NCBI GenBank assembly: GCA_902806595.1
Contig: CADCXC010000011.1
Location: 248,001 to 312,000, forward strand
Direction of reading: 5' to 3'
DNA length: 64,000 nucleotides
Source: Pyrenopolyporus hunteri
Lineage: Eukaryota > Ascomycota > Sordariomycetes > Xylariales > Hypoxylaceae
In this document: piece after piece, positions 46,201 to 57,301 of the stretch
Layout of the letters: every line of letters begins with the position of its first letter
How positions within the stretch are numbered: position 1 is the first letter of the stretch
Translations under genes and position numbers: made by a program
The notes under the pieces: model-generated
What the model was told of the DNA's origin: nothing
Seen by the model: only the letters and a program-made list of their open reading frames with translations
Databases searched by the model: none

Positions 46201-46488
46201 GCCCTGCTCGATGGATTGCCAGCTATGCATGGTAATACACCTGAAGCTGGCATCACGGAATATGCTGCTTTGACGGATATGGCGGCGGAGGTGGCGAAGG
46301 TGGTGGCCAATATGGCAAAGGCAGGAGAGGTATGTTTCTTTTATTCCAAAGCCGTGAGAGGCGCTACTAACACGAGTCAGATGGAGCATGAACGCATTTT
46401 ACATCTTCCCTTGACGGAAGACGTCCTGCTGAAACACTCGCGAGATCTTGCTTGGTCACACTACTCTGCTGTGGTGGCCGGCCATTAA
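40231..46488 (+). CDS. NUP145: Nuclear pore Nup98-Nup96 precursor (Nup145/Nup189)
   Basis: Six exons: 40231-40336, 40429-40536, 40628-44298, 44415-44660, 44719-46329 and 46381-46488, 1949 residues. One polyprotein makes two nucleoporins. The N-terminal part (Nup98 side) has many GLFG and FG repeats, interrupted near residues 205-250 by a GLEBS-like segment (WSAEELRLADYIAGRRF) that would bind Gle2/Rae1. The autoproteolytic domain begins near residue 904 (GEYWMSPTKKEIQEM) and ends at VEHFTTYAL, where the cut falls between Phe1039 and Thr1040. The C-terminal part (Nup96 side, Y-complex) starts with acidic linkers and continues from WPYKRLTKHLDESEMDEKDR into an alpha-helical domain. The final 51-nt intron is in frame without a stop. 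The FG part uses Gly/Asn-rich repeats. Confidence 0.94.
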
Positions 46489-47196
46489 GAAGTTAAAGCC
46501 ACGATTTTACGGCGGCGGTTCGGACGGTTTAGAGGGTATTGCACAAATAGTGGCACGCGTTTCCGTGAAGAATAATACGCCTATAGTAGATAGTTCCCCT
46601 ACGAGACGAGCTAACCAGCCAGGCTCAGTCTAGAAACAGGTTGTGAGGCCGAATGGATGGGCCTACGGTCAAGGAGCATGATGTCCGGAAATTGCGATGT
46701 CGTAGGGGCGACACCAGGAGAAGGCCTTGCATTCATGTAGCATAAGTACCTACCTAATAAAGTAGCTAGCATAAAACCTACTAATCCCCAAGATTTGCCC
46801 GTATTGATGTGTGATATTCGTTTAGTTGAACTGGATTAGCGTTCGGGATATATCACCCTCGATATTCTGCTAGAACTCACAATTAACAAGCCGTAGGTAT
46901 ATAGCCCACAATACGATAGATTCTGCCCTCGTTTCAAAGAAATCTAATCCACAGATCCTCATAGGCTCTCCATACATTTAGATGGTTTATTTATACGTTC
47001 CCACGTTGATCAAAGATCCCCGCGTCAAACCTTCATACTTGCCTTATACGAGGCAAATCTCCGTCACGGAATACATGTCCTAGATAAGTTCTCGTCAAAA
47101 TCGGTTAATATTCCAGTTTTCCCAATACCTATTAATTGTAGATGTCAGTATATACACAATATACACAAAAATATGTAGCCAAAAGCACCCTGAATC
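46489..47196. other. Convergent intergenic region
   Basis: About 700 bp between stop codons of NUP145 and the P450, AT-rich. No gene seen. Confidence 0.5.
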
Positions 47197-49212
47197 CTAG
47201 TCTTCGACGACCCTTTCGAATCGCAGGTACAGCGAGTTACTCTTCGGATGTCCCGTGTACGCGTCAGTCTGTTCTATGCCCTCGTCGTCGACAATGTGGC
47301 TAGTGTAGTTGGAGTATATAGCAGCGATGAGGAGTTTCATATCTATGTATAGGGTTAGTTGATGTAAAGTGCTAGTTAGTAAATATAGGAGTATAGGCTA
47401 TGTTCGTTATATAGAAACCCAAAGCAAAAGAGTAAAGGGAAGGGGTTGGGAAAGGGGAGGTAGCTACAAACCATGCATGGCAAAATTCGACCCAAGACAC
47501 ATCCTCCCACCGCTCGAGAAGCCCCAAAAGTGTCGGTTTACATCCTTCTCCTTCTCCTGGTCACCATTAGACCCCCCTCTCCGCAACCACCGCGTATGAT
47601 CCCACCTCTCGGGGTCCGGAAACGCCTCCTCGTCGCGGTGCAAATTGTACGCGGAAGCCGAGACCCGGACGCCGCCAGGAACCTCGTACGGGCCGATGCG
47701 GCACGTCCCAGGCGTGACGCGCGGCTCCGGGCCCCCGGCCGGCGCGTACCGCCGCACCGTCTCCATCACCACGGCGTGCAGCAGCGGCAAGGCGTCTAGT
47801 TGCCGGGAGTCGGGGACCGGGGACCGTCCGTCGGCGGTGAGCTTGGGGCTGGGCTGGAGGGTGAGGAGTTCGGCGCGGAGGTCGCGTTGGAGCGGGAGGG
47901 ATTGCGAGAGGTGGTAGCTGAGGTAGGTTAGTGCGACGCCGGTGGTTTCTTGCCCGGCTAGCACGTGGTCTAGGATCTCAGAGGCGATGGTGAGGTCGCG
48001 TTGTTGGACTGGGGTGGGTTAGTGTTTCATTCTTAAGAGGAGGATTCAAAGGGGTTTGGGAGTGGAAATAATTATGTCAAGGGTATTAGGGGTTCAAACT
48101 CCCACAGACCAAAAAGTGGAAAGGGCGGAAGGGGATCTTAAACGTCACATACTAGCAGTCGTATACAACGGCGACGCCGCCCCATTCGTCTCATACTCCT
48201 TCTCGATCCCCGCCATCAGCGCGCGCACCACCACCGGATCATCCACCGTCCCAACGGCCGAACCCTCGCCCTCGCTCTCCAAAAACCTCACCGTCGCATC
48301 GCTCAGCTCCTTACACCAAGCCTCGAGCTCCCTATTCGCAGCGTGCACCCAGGCGGGCGTGGGATCGAGCCCCAACCTGCCGAGCACCAGCGACACCCGC
48401 GGCAGCTCCTGGGCGAAGAACCCGTGACCCTTGCGCGTCATGTACAGCTGCAGCCAGTGCTCGCGGACCGCGGGGCGGCGCAGGAAGTCGGCGGCGCGCG
48501 CGGCCCCGAAGCAGTAGCACGAGATGAAGTCCATGGCCGCGCCGCAGAACAGCGAGTGCACGTCGACGCCGTGCGGGGCCTGGGCGGCCGCGGCGGACCT
48601 GCGCAGGAGAGGGAGGAGCCGGCGGTTGATGATGAGGTCGGCTTGCGAGGCGAGCGCCGCGGAGGAGCTGATGTACGATTTGGAGTATACGTGGGAGACC
48701 ATGCGCTTCCGCAGCGAGTGGTGCCGCGCGTGCTGCGAGGAGAATGTGCACGGGACGCTGGTGGTGTTGGTTAGTATGGGGAGTTTTTTGGTTGGGTGAT
48801 GAGTACAGGTAGGGAAGATAGGGGGTGGGAGTAGATGTGAGATAGATTCGTAGATAAATACGGAGAATAATAGATACCCATAGTTGTTAAATACCGAGTA
48901 CCACTGGTGTTTGTCGAAACCGCCTTGGTAGATGGTCTTAACGGCCTCGATGCTATTAACGCTCAGCTCGTTCGGTCCGACGCGCGCAATGGGGCCAAGC
49001 CGGCGATGGGCGGCGTGCAGTGTGCGGTTCTCGCGGCCCTTGAACCGGGCCCATAAGATCCAGGCTGGCGAGATCGAGCAGGACCAGTGGGCACTGGGGA
49101 TTTTGGCGAGCGGCGAGAAGATGGCAGGGTATAGCACATATTTGTAAGCGAGTATTGCAGCGAGTATAGGTATAATTGGTATGGAGAAGTCTGAGATATT
49201 AAGCGTAGCCAT
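47197..49212 (-). CDS. Cytochrome P450 (fungal, FSSGGRMCLG haem motif)
   Basis: Four exons (49212-48878, 48757-48153, 48008-47472, 47342-47197) give 540 residues. N-terminal membrane anchor at about residues 11-32, then SPLAKIPSAHW. The C-helix region reads HSLRKRMVSHVYSKSY, typical of fungal monooxygenases of this group. I-helix is LAGQETTGVAL; ExxR is ETVR; haem loop FSSGGRMCLG has Cys484. It ends LRFERVVED. Intron 1 (48758-48877, 120 nt) is in frame with no stop, so unspliced reading appears continuous; the CCATACTAACC branch point and the restored NNYG|VPCTFSSQHARHH argue for splicing. Exon 3/4 joins FAMH(D)|MKLLIAAIYSNY through a GTTTGT donor, slightly unusual. Substrate unknown. Coding is GC-rich in exons 2 and 3. 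Confidence 0.9.
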
Positions 49213-50066
49213 GATAGGGGGCCGGTCTAGTCAGGAGTGAGTGAGTGAGCGAGCGAGTGAGCGCTTCAGGGGCACGAATCAGAGCCAAAATTGGGACGGT
49301 TCATTTAATTCAAAATAAAAAGTGCCCGAGGGAAACATCCATAAGGTATATTCTGAGCCTAACATGAGCGCCGCATGTCTAAATTTTCAGTTCCGAGCCG
49401 TGATCTCGGCCATCCGTAGAAACCCACCATTTTGTGTATTTTCCAACTTATTGTGAGAGTCGCAGACGTCGATGAAGCGGGACCCCGACACTTGCGTCGG
49501 CAATGGCTAACGCAATATATGTATTTATCTAGTCTTATATAATAAGGGGTGTAGGGGTTATAGTGGGCTAATGGGGCCTCGATAGAGGGGTAGTTTTGCT
49601 TAAATAAGTATAATGCTTTAAATCTTATACCGATGACGAAAGTAAACGATTGGCTGGGATTGAAGGCGTTCCCGTCCCTTTTTGACTTTTGACTCACACA
49701 ATATTCTTTTTTTTCACAGGAATTCCTCAAAAAATAGACCGAGCTATACAAAATAATATTCTCGCCGATCTTCGTATCTATAACTTATTATATGGATTTG
49801 CTGTTTAGACAAGCATAAGATCTTATTAAGGGCCCTATAATTATCATCTATCTTTACCGGATCCGAGTCGCCACGAACCTACGCCAACGACGTCATATAC
49901 CATACATCATTATTACAGACTTCAACAAATGTCGGGCCTTTGACGATAACATACGGGGATATCTAATGAATATAATCATATAATCATATACCACCTAACT
50001 TAAAGACATACACCTTCATTACGCAATAATCATAGATTCCTACAACTCATACACCATCTACTAAAT
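49213..50066. other. Divergent promoter region, P450 and F-box gene
   Basis: About 850 bp, AT-rich, between two opposed start codons. A GAGT/GAGC tandem stretch lies at 49233-49262. No coding region found. Confidence 0.5.
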
Positions 50067-52031
50067 ATGTTGTCTATGGAATCCCTCAGCATCTCCGATG
50101 CGGCCCCAGCCCTTACGACTCTACCCACCGATATCTTCTACATAATCCTGACCTATCTGGACACGGCGAAGAGCGTGGCCCATTTAGCAGCAACATGTAA
50201 GGGCTTGCATAACCTAATAACCGAGACCGGGTGGCGTATATTCGTTACGACCCGCTTCAACACTTTCACGTTATCTGAAGTCTCGTCTGCGGATGAATGG
50301 AGGGAGCGTGCCCGTTCGCTGACCTCGCAGTCGAGAGACTGGGACAGACGCGGCTTGATCGTCACGAACCTCAAGCCTCTAGGGAAGTATCGCGGACGCC
50401 CGTTCGGCCGCTTCCGTAATTCCCAGTCCATTCCCAGCAGTATTATGGTCGATGCCCATCATCAGCGCAAAGGGAATGACGCCCGAGATCTCATATTTTG
50501 GGGTGCTGGTGAGGACATATTCGGCCTGGTGCAACACACTCGCGCACCTAAGGAGCCCGTCGATGAGTGGCTTTGTAGCAAGGGTGCCACCGCTGGCTAC
50601 AGTTCGGGCAAAGACGACGTAACATGCGTATCCATACTCAAAGACGAAAAATACAATTTCGGCCAAGGAGATGAACCGCAGGTGTTGGTCGGCAGGGCTA
50701 GTGGTCAACTCCACCTGGTGTCTATGGGCACTTCGGATTTCGGGACTACGCTACTGAGTTTCCCAGGGCCTCGTACATCCTCTTCACAGCCCGATAATAA
50801 TGCTATACGCCAGACGGAAATCCAATCACTAGACGTCAACTACAAACAGGGGACCCTCGTAGCGGCAACCAAACAAAACATACTGTCATACTCCCTTTCT
50901 CAGGACGGACAAACCATCCACAACGGAGCTAGCGAAAACGGCTCGGACGCGGTAGAGCCGCCTCATGTTTGGGCTGACGACGCTCTGGCCTTAAAGGCTC
51001 ATGAAAGCGGACCGAAGACTTTTGATTTCATCCGATCGGTGAAGTTCGTGAATGGAGACACATTAGCAGTAGGGTTGAGCAAGTGCTCCAATCCACTCCA
51101 GTACCTGAAGTACACACCAACAGGAGTCGAGATAACCAGCGCAGCAAAAGCAAGGAGGAGGAGTAGCCACTCTTCAAGCGGTTATAAGCTCAGGACAGTT
51201 CGGGCGATATTACCCCTCGATACGAGTTCAATCGCGTATAGTAGCGGGAATGCAATGCTCAGCTCGTGGGACGACGGCACAGTTCGCCTGCAGGACCTTC
51301 GCACGCCTTCTCCGGTCGACAGGATCTTCCAGGATAACTTCGACACCTCCACCCCTCTCAACACCTTGCTTTCCCGCGGCCTCGAGCGTTTCGTCGGCGG
51401 CTGCGCCCAATCTGTGTTAAAGGTGTTCGACTACCGCTGGCCTAAACGCTACTATCATACGGAAGCTCTCCCGTGTGGTAACGACAAGCCCTACCCAACG
51501 CCCCGCCATCCAACCGTCGTAGCCAAGCCAACCTTCCCAGACGACCGTCTTACATGCGACTATATGACCGGCCGACGGTGTCGTTGGCACACCCTGTCCC
51601 AACACGACTTCTATCGGCCCAACTACAACATGTGGCTTTCGGCCACCGCCGACGAGCTCTCGCCCGTCTACACTCTCGCATCGCCCTCGGACGACTCGCC
51701 GATACTGTTCGCAGGGCTCTCGGGGGCCCTGGTTAAAGTCAGTTGCAAGAGCAGCGCGCAACGGCCGTCGCGGTGCGAGTTCGGGCCGACGAAAGAGAGA
51801 ATATACTACCAGCGGGTCACCAGCGTGGCTTTCATCGACACCGGCACCGGCTCCCCGTTATCGGACATCTCGCAGTCGCAGCGCGTGCCCCCGATACAAA
51901 GGCAGGTCTTTACCGAGTCGGACGGGCGCAAGCGTGACAATCCGGAGAGTGCTACTTGGCGTAAGCGGCATCGGCTGGACGAGTTGCTGCAGGATGAACG
52001 CTTTGAAGCAGAGTTAGAATTTTACGAGTGA
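50067..52031 (+). CDS. F-box protein with WD-like beta-propeller
   Basis: One exon, 654 residues. An F-box sits near residues 15-60 (LTTLPTDIFYIILTYLDTAKSVAHLAATCKGL is the helical core, with the LP..I..I...L pattern), which would bind Skp1 in an SCF ubiquitin ligase. The rest has weak WD-like blades: YSLSQDGQTI, VRAILPLDTSSIAYSS, MLSSWDDGTVRLQDLRTPSP, FVGGCAQSVLKVFDYRWP and ILFAGLSGALVKVS, together likely a propeller that selects the target. It resembles FBXW4-type proteins in layout, but the orthology is not certain. The C-terminus is basic and charged (RKRHRLDELLQDERF). There are no introns. It is convergent with the next P450 (256 bp between stops). Confidence 0.82.
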   Translation: MLSMESLSISDAAPALTTLPTDIFYIILTYLDTAKSVAHLAATCKGLHNLITETGWRIFVTTRFNTFTLSEVSSADEWRERARSLTSQSRDWDRRGLIVTNLKPLGKYRGRPFGRFRNSQSIPSSIMVDAHHQRKGNDARDLIFWGAGEDIFGLVQHTRAPKEPVDEWLCSKGATAGYSSGKDDVTCVSILKDEKYNFGQGDEPQVLVGRASGQLHLVSMGTSDFGTTLLSFPGPRTSSSQPDNNAIRQTEIQSLDVNYKQGTLVAATKQNILSYSLSQDGQTIHNGASENGSDAVEPPHVWADDALALKAHESGPKTFDFIRSVKFVNGDTLAVGLSKCSNPLQYLKYTPTGVEITSAAKARRRSSHSSSGYKLRTVRAILPLDTSSIAYSSGNAMLSSWDDGTVRLQDLRTPSPVDRIFQDNFDTSTPLNTLLSRGLERFVGGCAQSVLKVFDYRWPKRYYHTEALPCGNDKPYPTPRHPTVVAKPTFPDDRLTCDYMTGRRCRWHTLSQHDFYRPNYNMWLSATADELSPVYTLASPSDDSPILFAGLSGALVKVSCKSSAQRPSRCEFGPTKERIYYQRVTSVAFIDTGTGSPLSDISQSQRVPPIQRQVFTESDGRKRDNPESATWRKRHRLDELLQDERFEAELEFYE

Positions 52032-52287
52032 TAGAACTGTGTAGATCTCGAGCCTGCTACTTCGAGGCTACCGTGATATTATATATTCATATGTATTGAA
52101 ATTAGTCCCATTCATCATGAGACGACTATAAACATGCCCTGCGTATTAAGTCCCTGCCAATCACGGCCCAAAGTCTCATAAGGTATTCCTAAGTAATCCA
52201 TAACCCATATATACTAGAGCGCCCATCACCATTATTATCATACCGCCGTCGTATCAATATCTTAATCTCTCTTCCCCGTCCGCCCTA

Positions 52288-52612
52288 TCAAATAGCAAAC
52301 TCAACATCCAGCCCGTCCCGCGCGAACCCGTCCTCCCGCTTCGCAATCACTACCTCGACCGGGCGCGCCGGCTCCAGGATGTGCACGGGCAGGACGCCGT
52401 CGTTCTTCCGCGGCACCTCGAGCCTGCCCCCGCCGCGAGCGGGCTTCACGTCGAACTGCAGCAGGACGAGCGCGACGAACGCCAGGATCTCGTTCATGGC
52501 GAAGTGGCGGCCGGGGCACAGCGTCTTGCCGCCGCCGAAAGCCCGGAACGCCGCCGGGTGGTAGGCGTTGTTCTGCCTCGGCTTGGCCGCCGGTTTCTCG
52601 GACGGGCTCTTC

Positions 52613-52644
<32 letters not shown>

Positions 52645-53982
52645 ATTAGCATTAGCATTAGCATCCGCGTCGTCGCTAAGGAACCGCCGCGGATTGAACG
52701 CCGCGACGTCGGCGCCCCAGATCCGGGGGTCCGCGTGGATGACGCCCCCGGCGATCTGCACCACCGCGCCCTTCTTCAGGAAGTACCGGTCCGCGAGCAG
52801 GTAGTCCTCCTTGACGACGCGCGTCGAGTACGTGTCGGAGCCCAGGCGCAGGCACTCGCGGTACACGGCCACGAGGACCGGGCACTTGTCCCGGAGGTCG
52901 GTGAGCCGCAGGACGAATTTGCCCGCGCCGTCCCCGCGGGCCGAGAGGGTGGAAGAGAGTTCCTGGCGCACGGTGGAGAGGAGCGAGGCGTCGGCGTACA
53001 GGTGCAGGAGGATCCAGAAGGTGGATGTCGTCGCGTTCACGATCCCCGCGAACAGGAACGAGAGCTCCTCTCGCGCGATCGCGGGCATGGTCCATCCGTG
53101 CTCGAGCGCGATGTCCACGCGCTTTTGCACGATCTTAGACCCCGTCTTGTGCAGCCCGGCCTCGAGGTACGTGAGCAGCGCTGCGGATAGCTTCTCCCGA
53201 CCTTCGTAGGCGCGGCGCGCTGTGATGGACGGTACAATATTCATAAGCAGCGCGCCGAGCCCGTGGTCGAAGTCCCAGAAGGAGCCTTCGAGCGCAGGGT
53301 CTAGCGTGATGGGGTTCTTGGGGCCGTAGAGGTACTTCGCCGTCGACACGGTAACTAGGTGGCGCACCCAGTTGAGCAGGTCCGTGGCGCCGTGGCCTGA
53401 GGGCGAAGGGGAAGGAGAAGAGGGCACAGAGGCAGCGAACTCGGCGATCTCGTTCCTCATCTCCGTGGCGGCGTCCAGACTCAGCTCGGTCAGGTAATCG
53501 CCGGGGCCGAGCCAAGTATACACCATATCGTGGATATCAGCCAGGAAGCCCCTCTCCTCTCCGGGGCCGGGGTCGAGGTTCTTGCGGGTGATCTCGACGG
53601 TGGCGTCGTCGAGGCCGAGGACGCGCTGGGTGAGCTCGGGGACGACGGGGGTGAAGGAGAGGACCCTGGAGGCGCGCTGGACGGCGGCGGCCAGCGGCGG
53701 GTCCGTGACGACGTAGATGCGCGACCCGGGCACCGGCAGCGTGAACGCCGGCAGGTCCCGGTTGCGCAGGCCCAGGTTCTTGATGTACCGCCCCCCGAGC
53801 AGCGCCATCCCCAGCAGGTGCCCGACCACGGGGACCGCGGGCGCGAGCACCGGCGGCTCGCGCGGGTCGAGCTTCCGCGAGGACACCTGGTACAGGATGA
53901 GGTAGAACGTGATGGCGAGCACGGCGCTGGTGGCGCTGGCTGAGAGGGGCCACCATTCTGGGGCGAAATCACCGAATGCCAT
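52288..53982 (-). CDS. Cytochrome P450, CYP7/CYP8 (prostacyclin-synthase/oxysterol hydroxylase)-like
   Basis: One exon, 564 residues, no introns, unlike the other two P450s of the window. Membrane anchor at about residues 15-35; then PPVLAPAVPVVGHLLGMALLGG, and in the haem region FGGGKTLCPGRHFAMNEI with Cys489. The I-helix segment is FAGIVNATTSTFW, with Asn replacing the usual acidic/Thr pair, as in the CYP7/CYP8 group that includes prostacyclin synthase and oxysterol 7-alpha-hydroxylase. ExxR is ECLR. An insertion of alternating Asn/Ala and Asn/Gly before the haem loop is coded by a hexanucleotide repeat. Third positions are strongly GC. Substrate unknown; a steroid or fatty-acid-like compound is only a guess from family. 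Confidence 0.88.
52615..52662 (-). repeat. In-frame hexanucleotide repeat coding (Asn-Ala)n(Asn-Gly)n
   Basis: On the plus strand GTTGCC is repeated five times (52615-52644), then ATTAGC three times (52645-52662). In the P450 this codes alternating Ala-Asn then Gly-Asn. Such a repeat can change length by slippage without frameshift. It lies in a loop before the haem motif. Confidence 0.95.
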
Positions 53983-56429
53983 AGTCTTTGTTTTTATCGC
54001 CTTGTTTTAGAACTTGGACTTGAACTTGAGATTGAGATTGAACTCCGATGAGTTTTCTTTAGACCTATAAGCTCATGGTGATCTTTTCTCCAAAATTATC
54101 TTCTGTGTGTTTCGCGTCAGCCAGCTAAACTAGGATGTTACGATTGGAGAAGCTTCAACGAGCGAAATGTAACTCGAAAGGCCAAGTGAGTCTCCAGAGA
54201 TTCGTGGCGCCCTTTCCCGAAGCATCGTCGAATCATAGAAGTCGCCAATTTCGTCTTGCATCTTCAGCGTGTAAGATGATATTTCCTGTTAGGCCATAAC
54301 ATATCTTTGCAGCTATCAAGAAAAAAACAACGAATAACTTACAGGCTCAACGCGTGTTGGCGGCGTATGGGATGATATCAGCACATCTGGCTGCGCTTCT
54401 TGTTACTACAAAGAGCCGTAACTGGCAGAAACAATCCGGCTGTAGAAATAACATTTAATAAATATATATGTACGGGCATGGTTCATGATCTTTCCATCAC
54501 AACGTGACATCGACAAGGGTCCCCGCCACCGGATTGGATGAAGCTTCAGGGAATATTTCCTTACCGAACAAGCTGTGCCCCTGAAAAACTCACCGTTAGC
54601 GCATAAGTGCATAACCGTGTAAATACATACCTAGGTAAAGTACCTTAGCTGCTTAGGTACGATTCGCCCCTGGATTATCATTCGAGTTGTGCTGTCTCCG
54701 TGACTCATAGCTTACGCCACAATTCGTTTTGAATATATTCATATATGTACGTACGCATGTTATGTTGAGGCGAGATGCCCAATGAGATGTTGACTAGGTA
54801 CCTACTTAGGTATAAGAGTTTTGTGATCTTCGTCCCGCCACGTAAGAATATTCATGTCATCTGGTTGTTTTGGATAGATACGTCATCTAAAGGGGAACCA
54901 TATTGTCTTCCTATGGTCTAAAATATTAATAACATGTCTGCCTGCAACCTTCAACGTCCCCTATCACGGTGCTGACACCTCTTTCTCTTGATCCTTATAT
55001 CTATCGAAAGTTAGATTCAGGCAATGTAAGGCTCAGCCTATCCGGGCGGGAACAATCGAGCCATGAGTGCTTCTATGATGATAAGAAATTAGGGTTAATA
55101 TACTCGGCTCTCTGTTATTCTAATATATCATTTGATTAAGTGTATTCGATCTATCTAATCCGCGCATTATATGTCTTTAAGCAGACCGGAATTCGGAGTT
55201 AATGAAAAGCAAAGGGTCTTTCTTTGTCACAGTTATAATTTATACCCAACTCCGTAAAATTTACTGGAATCTTCAGTTTCAGTTTATGGATTTCAAGAAC
55301 AATATTATTTCAGAGTCATCCTCGCCCTAAGGGCTTAGCAGGAGAATCTACCAGATATCATATAACTCTATAGCTGCTGTAAGGAGATATCTCTGCAGTA
55401 CACAGAAATGAAAAGGGGTCATTGAAAGACAGACCCGAAATGATCATCAGACAATTCTATTCAATACTCCTTTCTGCTCATCTCGAGGCTACTTAGGCTA
55501 AGCCAAGGGTCTCATAATCACGTCTAGATCTTGGTAATTTCGTAGAGTCAGTCTTGTTGCCCTTGGCCGTGATGCCAAGCCATTTGACAGTGCCGAATAA
55601 GCCGTGAACGTATTTGCGGTATAGCGTTTCCTTCCCCTATTTATCATAAAATAGAGATATCCACGCGTCATTATATCTCGTCACCAGGTTATAGGAACTA
55701 TGTTTAAAATAGTTCCGGGAAGGACAAGATGAATGTAGGTACTTAGGTACTTTAGGCAGTCGATAAATGCATTATACATAGGTGGTACTCACAATCGGCT
55801 TGGGAGGCTGACGTTGTCAGTGTGGCTCGTTGCTGGGCCCACATCTCTTCTCTTGGTAGGAGGTACCCAACATGCGACTGGTTGCGCCGCACCTGGTCGC
55901 CAGCAGGGCCTTATTGAAGCCTAGAAGCTCCGTCAGGGCCCATTCGTAGTGGTTGGTTAAGGGAAACAAGGATCCGCTCTAGCTTCCCATTGGCCGATTC
56001 CTCTGGTAATGTTGTACATCTGTACACTTGATACGAGTAAGGTGATACAAAGTACAACAAAGTCCAAGGGACAGTCAGCCATCACCAAGTTCAACCTCTC
56101 AAAAACATTTAACATCAACAACCTTTGTTCCCGACCTCGTCCCCTACCAACAGACAGCAACAACAAAACACGACTTCTTGCTTAGCAACCGCTGCCGCGA
56201 CGAAGGAAACACCATTACGAGTAAACGATCGAGAAAATTAAGCGATTAGCCCGGTGCTAACTGGTATTACCTGCGAGGCCCTTTGCCGTCAAATCGCAAA
56301 CCCGACCCATTCGTTCCGATTTACCCAGTCGTCGTCAGCGCCCGTCTCTGCGAAGGCACCCAACCTCGACTCTGAGATACTATCAATACCATCAATACCG
56401 CTCGTAACAAACCGCCAGAGATAGTCAAG
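53983..56429. other. Intergenic region, no gene seen
   Basis: About 2.4 kb between divergent genes. The last 350 bp is C/A-rich (ACCAACAGACAGCAACAAC), fitting a 5' leader of TVP18. No coding region I can support elsewhere; the middle is AT-rich. Confidence 0.5.
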
Positions 56430-57301
56430 ATGTCGCTCAAGGACGAGTTTGCGACAAGGAACTTCAGTAAGTCGATCGTCCAACCCCCCCATCAGGCCAC
56501 TTCAGCCTCTTTGGTCGGACCAAACAGAAGCTGACAGTAGTGTAAAAAGGTATCTATGGACAATGGTAAGCTCTCGGATAGTATTTAGTAACTGCCTTTT
56601 GCGATGCTCTTTGCGACACTGCTGGCTTCGTTGGCCTATTCAACCCTATGCGACGTGCCGCAAGCCCGATTTCCGGCGTTAGCTTGCCTATTGTCGCCGT
56701 CGTTCCCGAAGCCCTTCCCGAGGATCCATGGGCTGTTTGCATATTAGGACTTCTATCCCTAGGATCAAATAGTAATTGCGAGATATGATTGCCCGCGATA
56801 GCTAACGCATAACCCTGATAGGCTCGGAATTCTGTCCATGATTCTATGTCTTGCGCTGGGTATTTCGAATTTCTTCTACCTCGTCATCTGGCCCCTCATC
56901 ATCATCTTTGCCATCTTCGCCTTGTAAGTATCCGTCCTTCCTCGATGTTGCTATGCGAGAGCGAGAGAACAGCAAGAAGCTAAACTACGTGGTTAAATAG
57001 GGTCTTCAGCTTCATCATCCTCTTCATTGAAGTGCCGCTCCTGCTCCGAATCTGCCCTACCTCGGCCTCGTTCGACGCCGCGATCCGCAAGATTTCGACC
57101 AACTACATGCGTGCTGCCACCTACGGCGTCATGGCCGTCGTTCAATGGGTCAGCATTGCTGTCGCCAGAACGTCCCTGATCGCCGCCGCCGTCGTCCTGA
57201 CTCTCACGGCCCTCTGCTATGCTCTTGCTGGTATCAAGGGCCAGGCTTTCGTCGGAAGCAAGACGCTGGGTGGTGCAGGTGTCGCGCAGATGATCGTATG
57301 A
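56430..57301 (+). CDS. TVP18: Golgi membrane protein TVP18
   Basis: Four exons (56430-56466, 56550-56565, 56822-56923, 57001-57301) give 151 residues, the family's usual size. Tvp18 is a small four-helix Golgi/late-secretory vesicle protein found with Tlg2 in yeast, with a likely role in vesicle traffic. The start MSLKDEFATRNFSIYGQWLGI is typical, with four membrane segments at about 20-42, 44-62, 83-102 and 106-124: ILSMILCLALGISNFFYL, IIIFAIFALVFSFIILFI, YGVMAVVQWVSIAVART and IAAAVVLTLTALCYALAGI. The 16-nt second exon codes only SIYGQW across its borders, and it is supported by both flanking splice signals and the exact family match. Divergent from the P450. Confidence 0.92.

Noticed and set aside
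52381..53190. A 269-codon plus-strand frame across the third P450
   Set aside because: It lies opposite a confident P450 and reads as biased Ala/Arg/Val/Gly text typical of GC-rich antisense frames.
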